Assembly: GCF_900142135.1 (NCBI RefSeq)
Contig: NZ_FQZU01000008.1
Span: forward strand, 146,926-210,925
Direction: 5' to 3'
DNA length: 64,000 bases
Origin: Desulfatibacillum alkenivorans DSM 16219
Lineage (GTDB): Bacteria; Desulfobacterota; Desulfobacteria; Desulfobacterales; Desulfatibacillaceae
Below, one piece after another: positions 63,783 to 64,000 of the stretch. The position numbers and the translations under genes are program-made. Below the pieces are notes generated by a model. The model was not told the DNA's origin, did no database searches, and was given only the letters and a program-made list of their open reading frames with translations. Position 1 is the stretch's first letter, and every line of letters starts with the position of its first letter.

Positions 63783-64000
63783 CGCTGTACAAGTGAACTT
63801 GAATCGTAAAAATGCTTTTTCGCCGCATTCGAATGTAAAAAAGAAAGAATACGCGCGCAGCAACCCGACGTCTTTAGTATGCGGAAATGGAGCCTTTTAA
63901 ACACATTTGTTTCCGTGGTTAATATTCTTCGATCCCGTAACAAGGGTAGCCCAGACAGAGCAGTATCCTGCCTGGGTTGCAAAGCAACATGTTTTGCGGC

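Larger units (their letters stand above)
63189..64000. other. 812-base gene-free region packed with repeats
   Basis: No credible gene. It contains two family B copies (63323-63384, 63501-63538), a tandem ACGGAAGAC repeat (63549-63573) and a family A-related palindrome (63709-63782). Short open frames here run over the repeats and lack ribosome-binding sites. Confidence 0.7.

Noticed and set aside
63545..63982. 145-codon minus-strand frame at the right edge
   Set aside because: It runs over a palindrome and a tandem repeat, giving the FRVFRVFRG peptide typical of repeat-derived false genes.

Overview
The window reads as a chromosomal segment of a moderately GC-rich, Gram-negative anaerobe, most likely a sulfate-reducing deltaproteobacterium (Desulfobacterota, of the Desulfatibacillum kind). 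This is inferred from the gene set: a branched-chain amino-acid type ABC transporter beside beta-oxidation genes, class I Fe-S fumarase, a rubredoxin next to a Fur/PerR-type regulator, a full MoxR/Bat aerotolerance-type operon, periplasmic murein enzymes and a TIGR02757 protein. The assignment comes from reading, not from a database search. No rRNA, tRNA, CRISPR array, phage or intact insertion sequence was seen.

Layout. 1-4.3 kb: a liv-type ABC transporter operon (permease cut by the window edge, second permease, binding protein, two ATPases). 4.9-7.5 kb: a partner-switching module (STAS antagonist, anti-sigma-type kinase, GAF-PAS-SpoIIE phosphatase), convergent with a large ligand-sensing histidine kinase and a MocR-type regulator (7.4-12.4 kb). 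12.5-17.4 kb: a small membrane protein, truA, an acyl-CoA ligase, then a 3-hydroxyacyl-CoA dehydrogenase and enoyl-CoA hydratase pair behind a promoter with a perfect 18-bp palindrome. 18-21.2 kb: a SlyD/FKBP-like plus methyltransferase fusion, then pnuC-nadR for NAD salvage. 21.2-27.9 kb (minus strand): carA-carB-purF and a DUF429 gene.

28.3-45.3 kb (plus strand) is a long envelope block: an L,D-transpeptidase, an M15-type peptidase, a caspase-fold protein that has lost both catalytic residues, an FGE-fold protein without the catalytic cysteines, then moxR-DUF58-(single-pass protein)-batA-batB-batC-batD-batE and uvrA. 45.4-51.6 kb (minus strand): proC, a split DsbD pair (CcdA plus thioredoxin), a PHP/EndoQ-like nuclease fused to a UvrD-type helicase with three QxxLF clamp-binding-like motifs, and a very acidic protein. 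51.8-57.1 kb: a cation-efflux carrier, TIGR02757 protein, rubredoxin, Fur-family regulator, zinc-ribbon peptide, fumarase and a flavoprotein. 57.3-63.2 kb: a rhomboid protease with a DnaJ C-terminal-like domain, then a Crp/Fnr regulator, epimerase, ThDP enzyme and MFS carrier. 63.2-64 kb is gene-free and packed with dispersed repeats.

The points most worth following are the EndoQ-helicase fusion, the pseudocaspase/FGE-like pair before the Bat operon, the rhomboid-DnaJ and FKBP-methyltransferase fusions, a decayed second moxR tail, two dispersed repeat families shared by 17.5, 56.4 and 63.3-63.8 kb, and the palindromic operator of the beta-oxidation pair.
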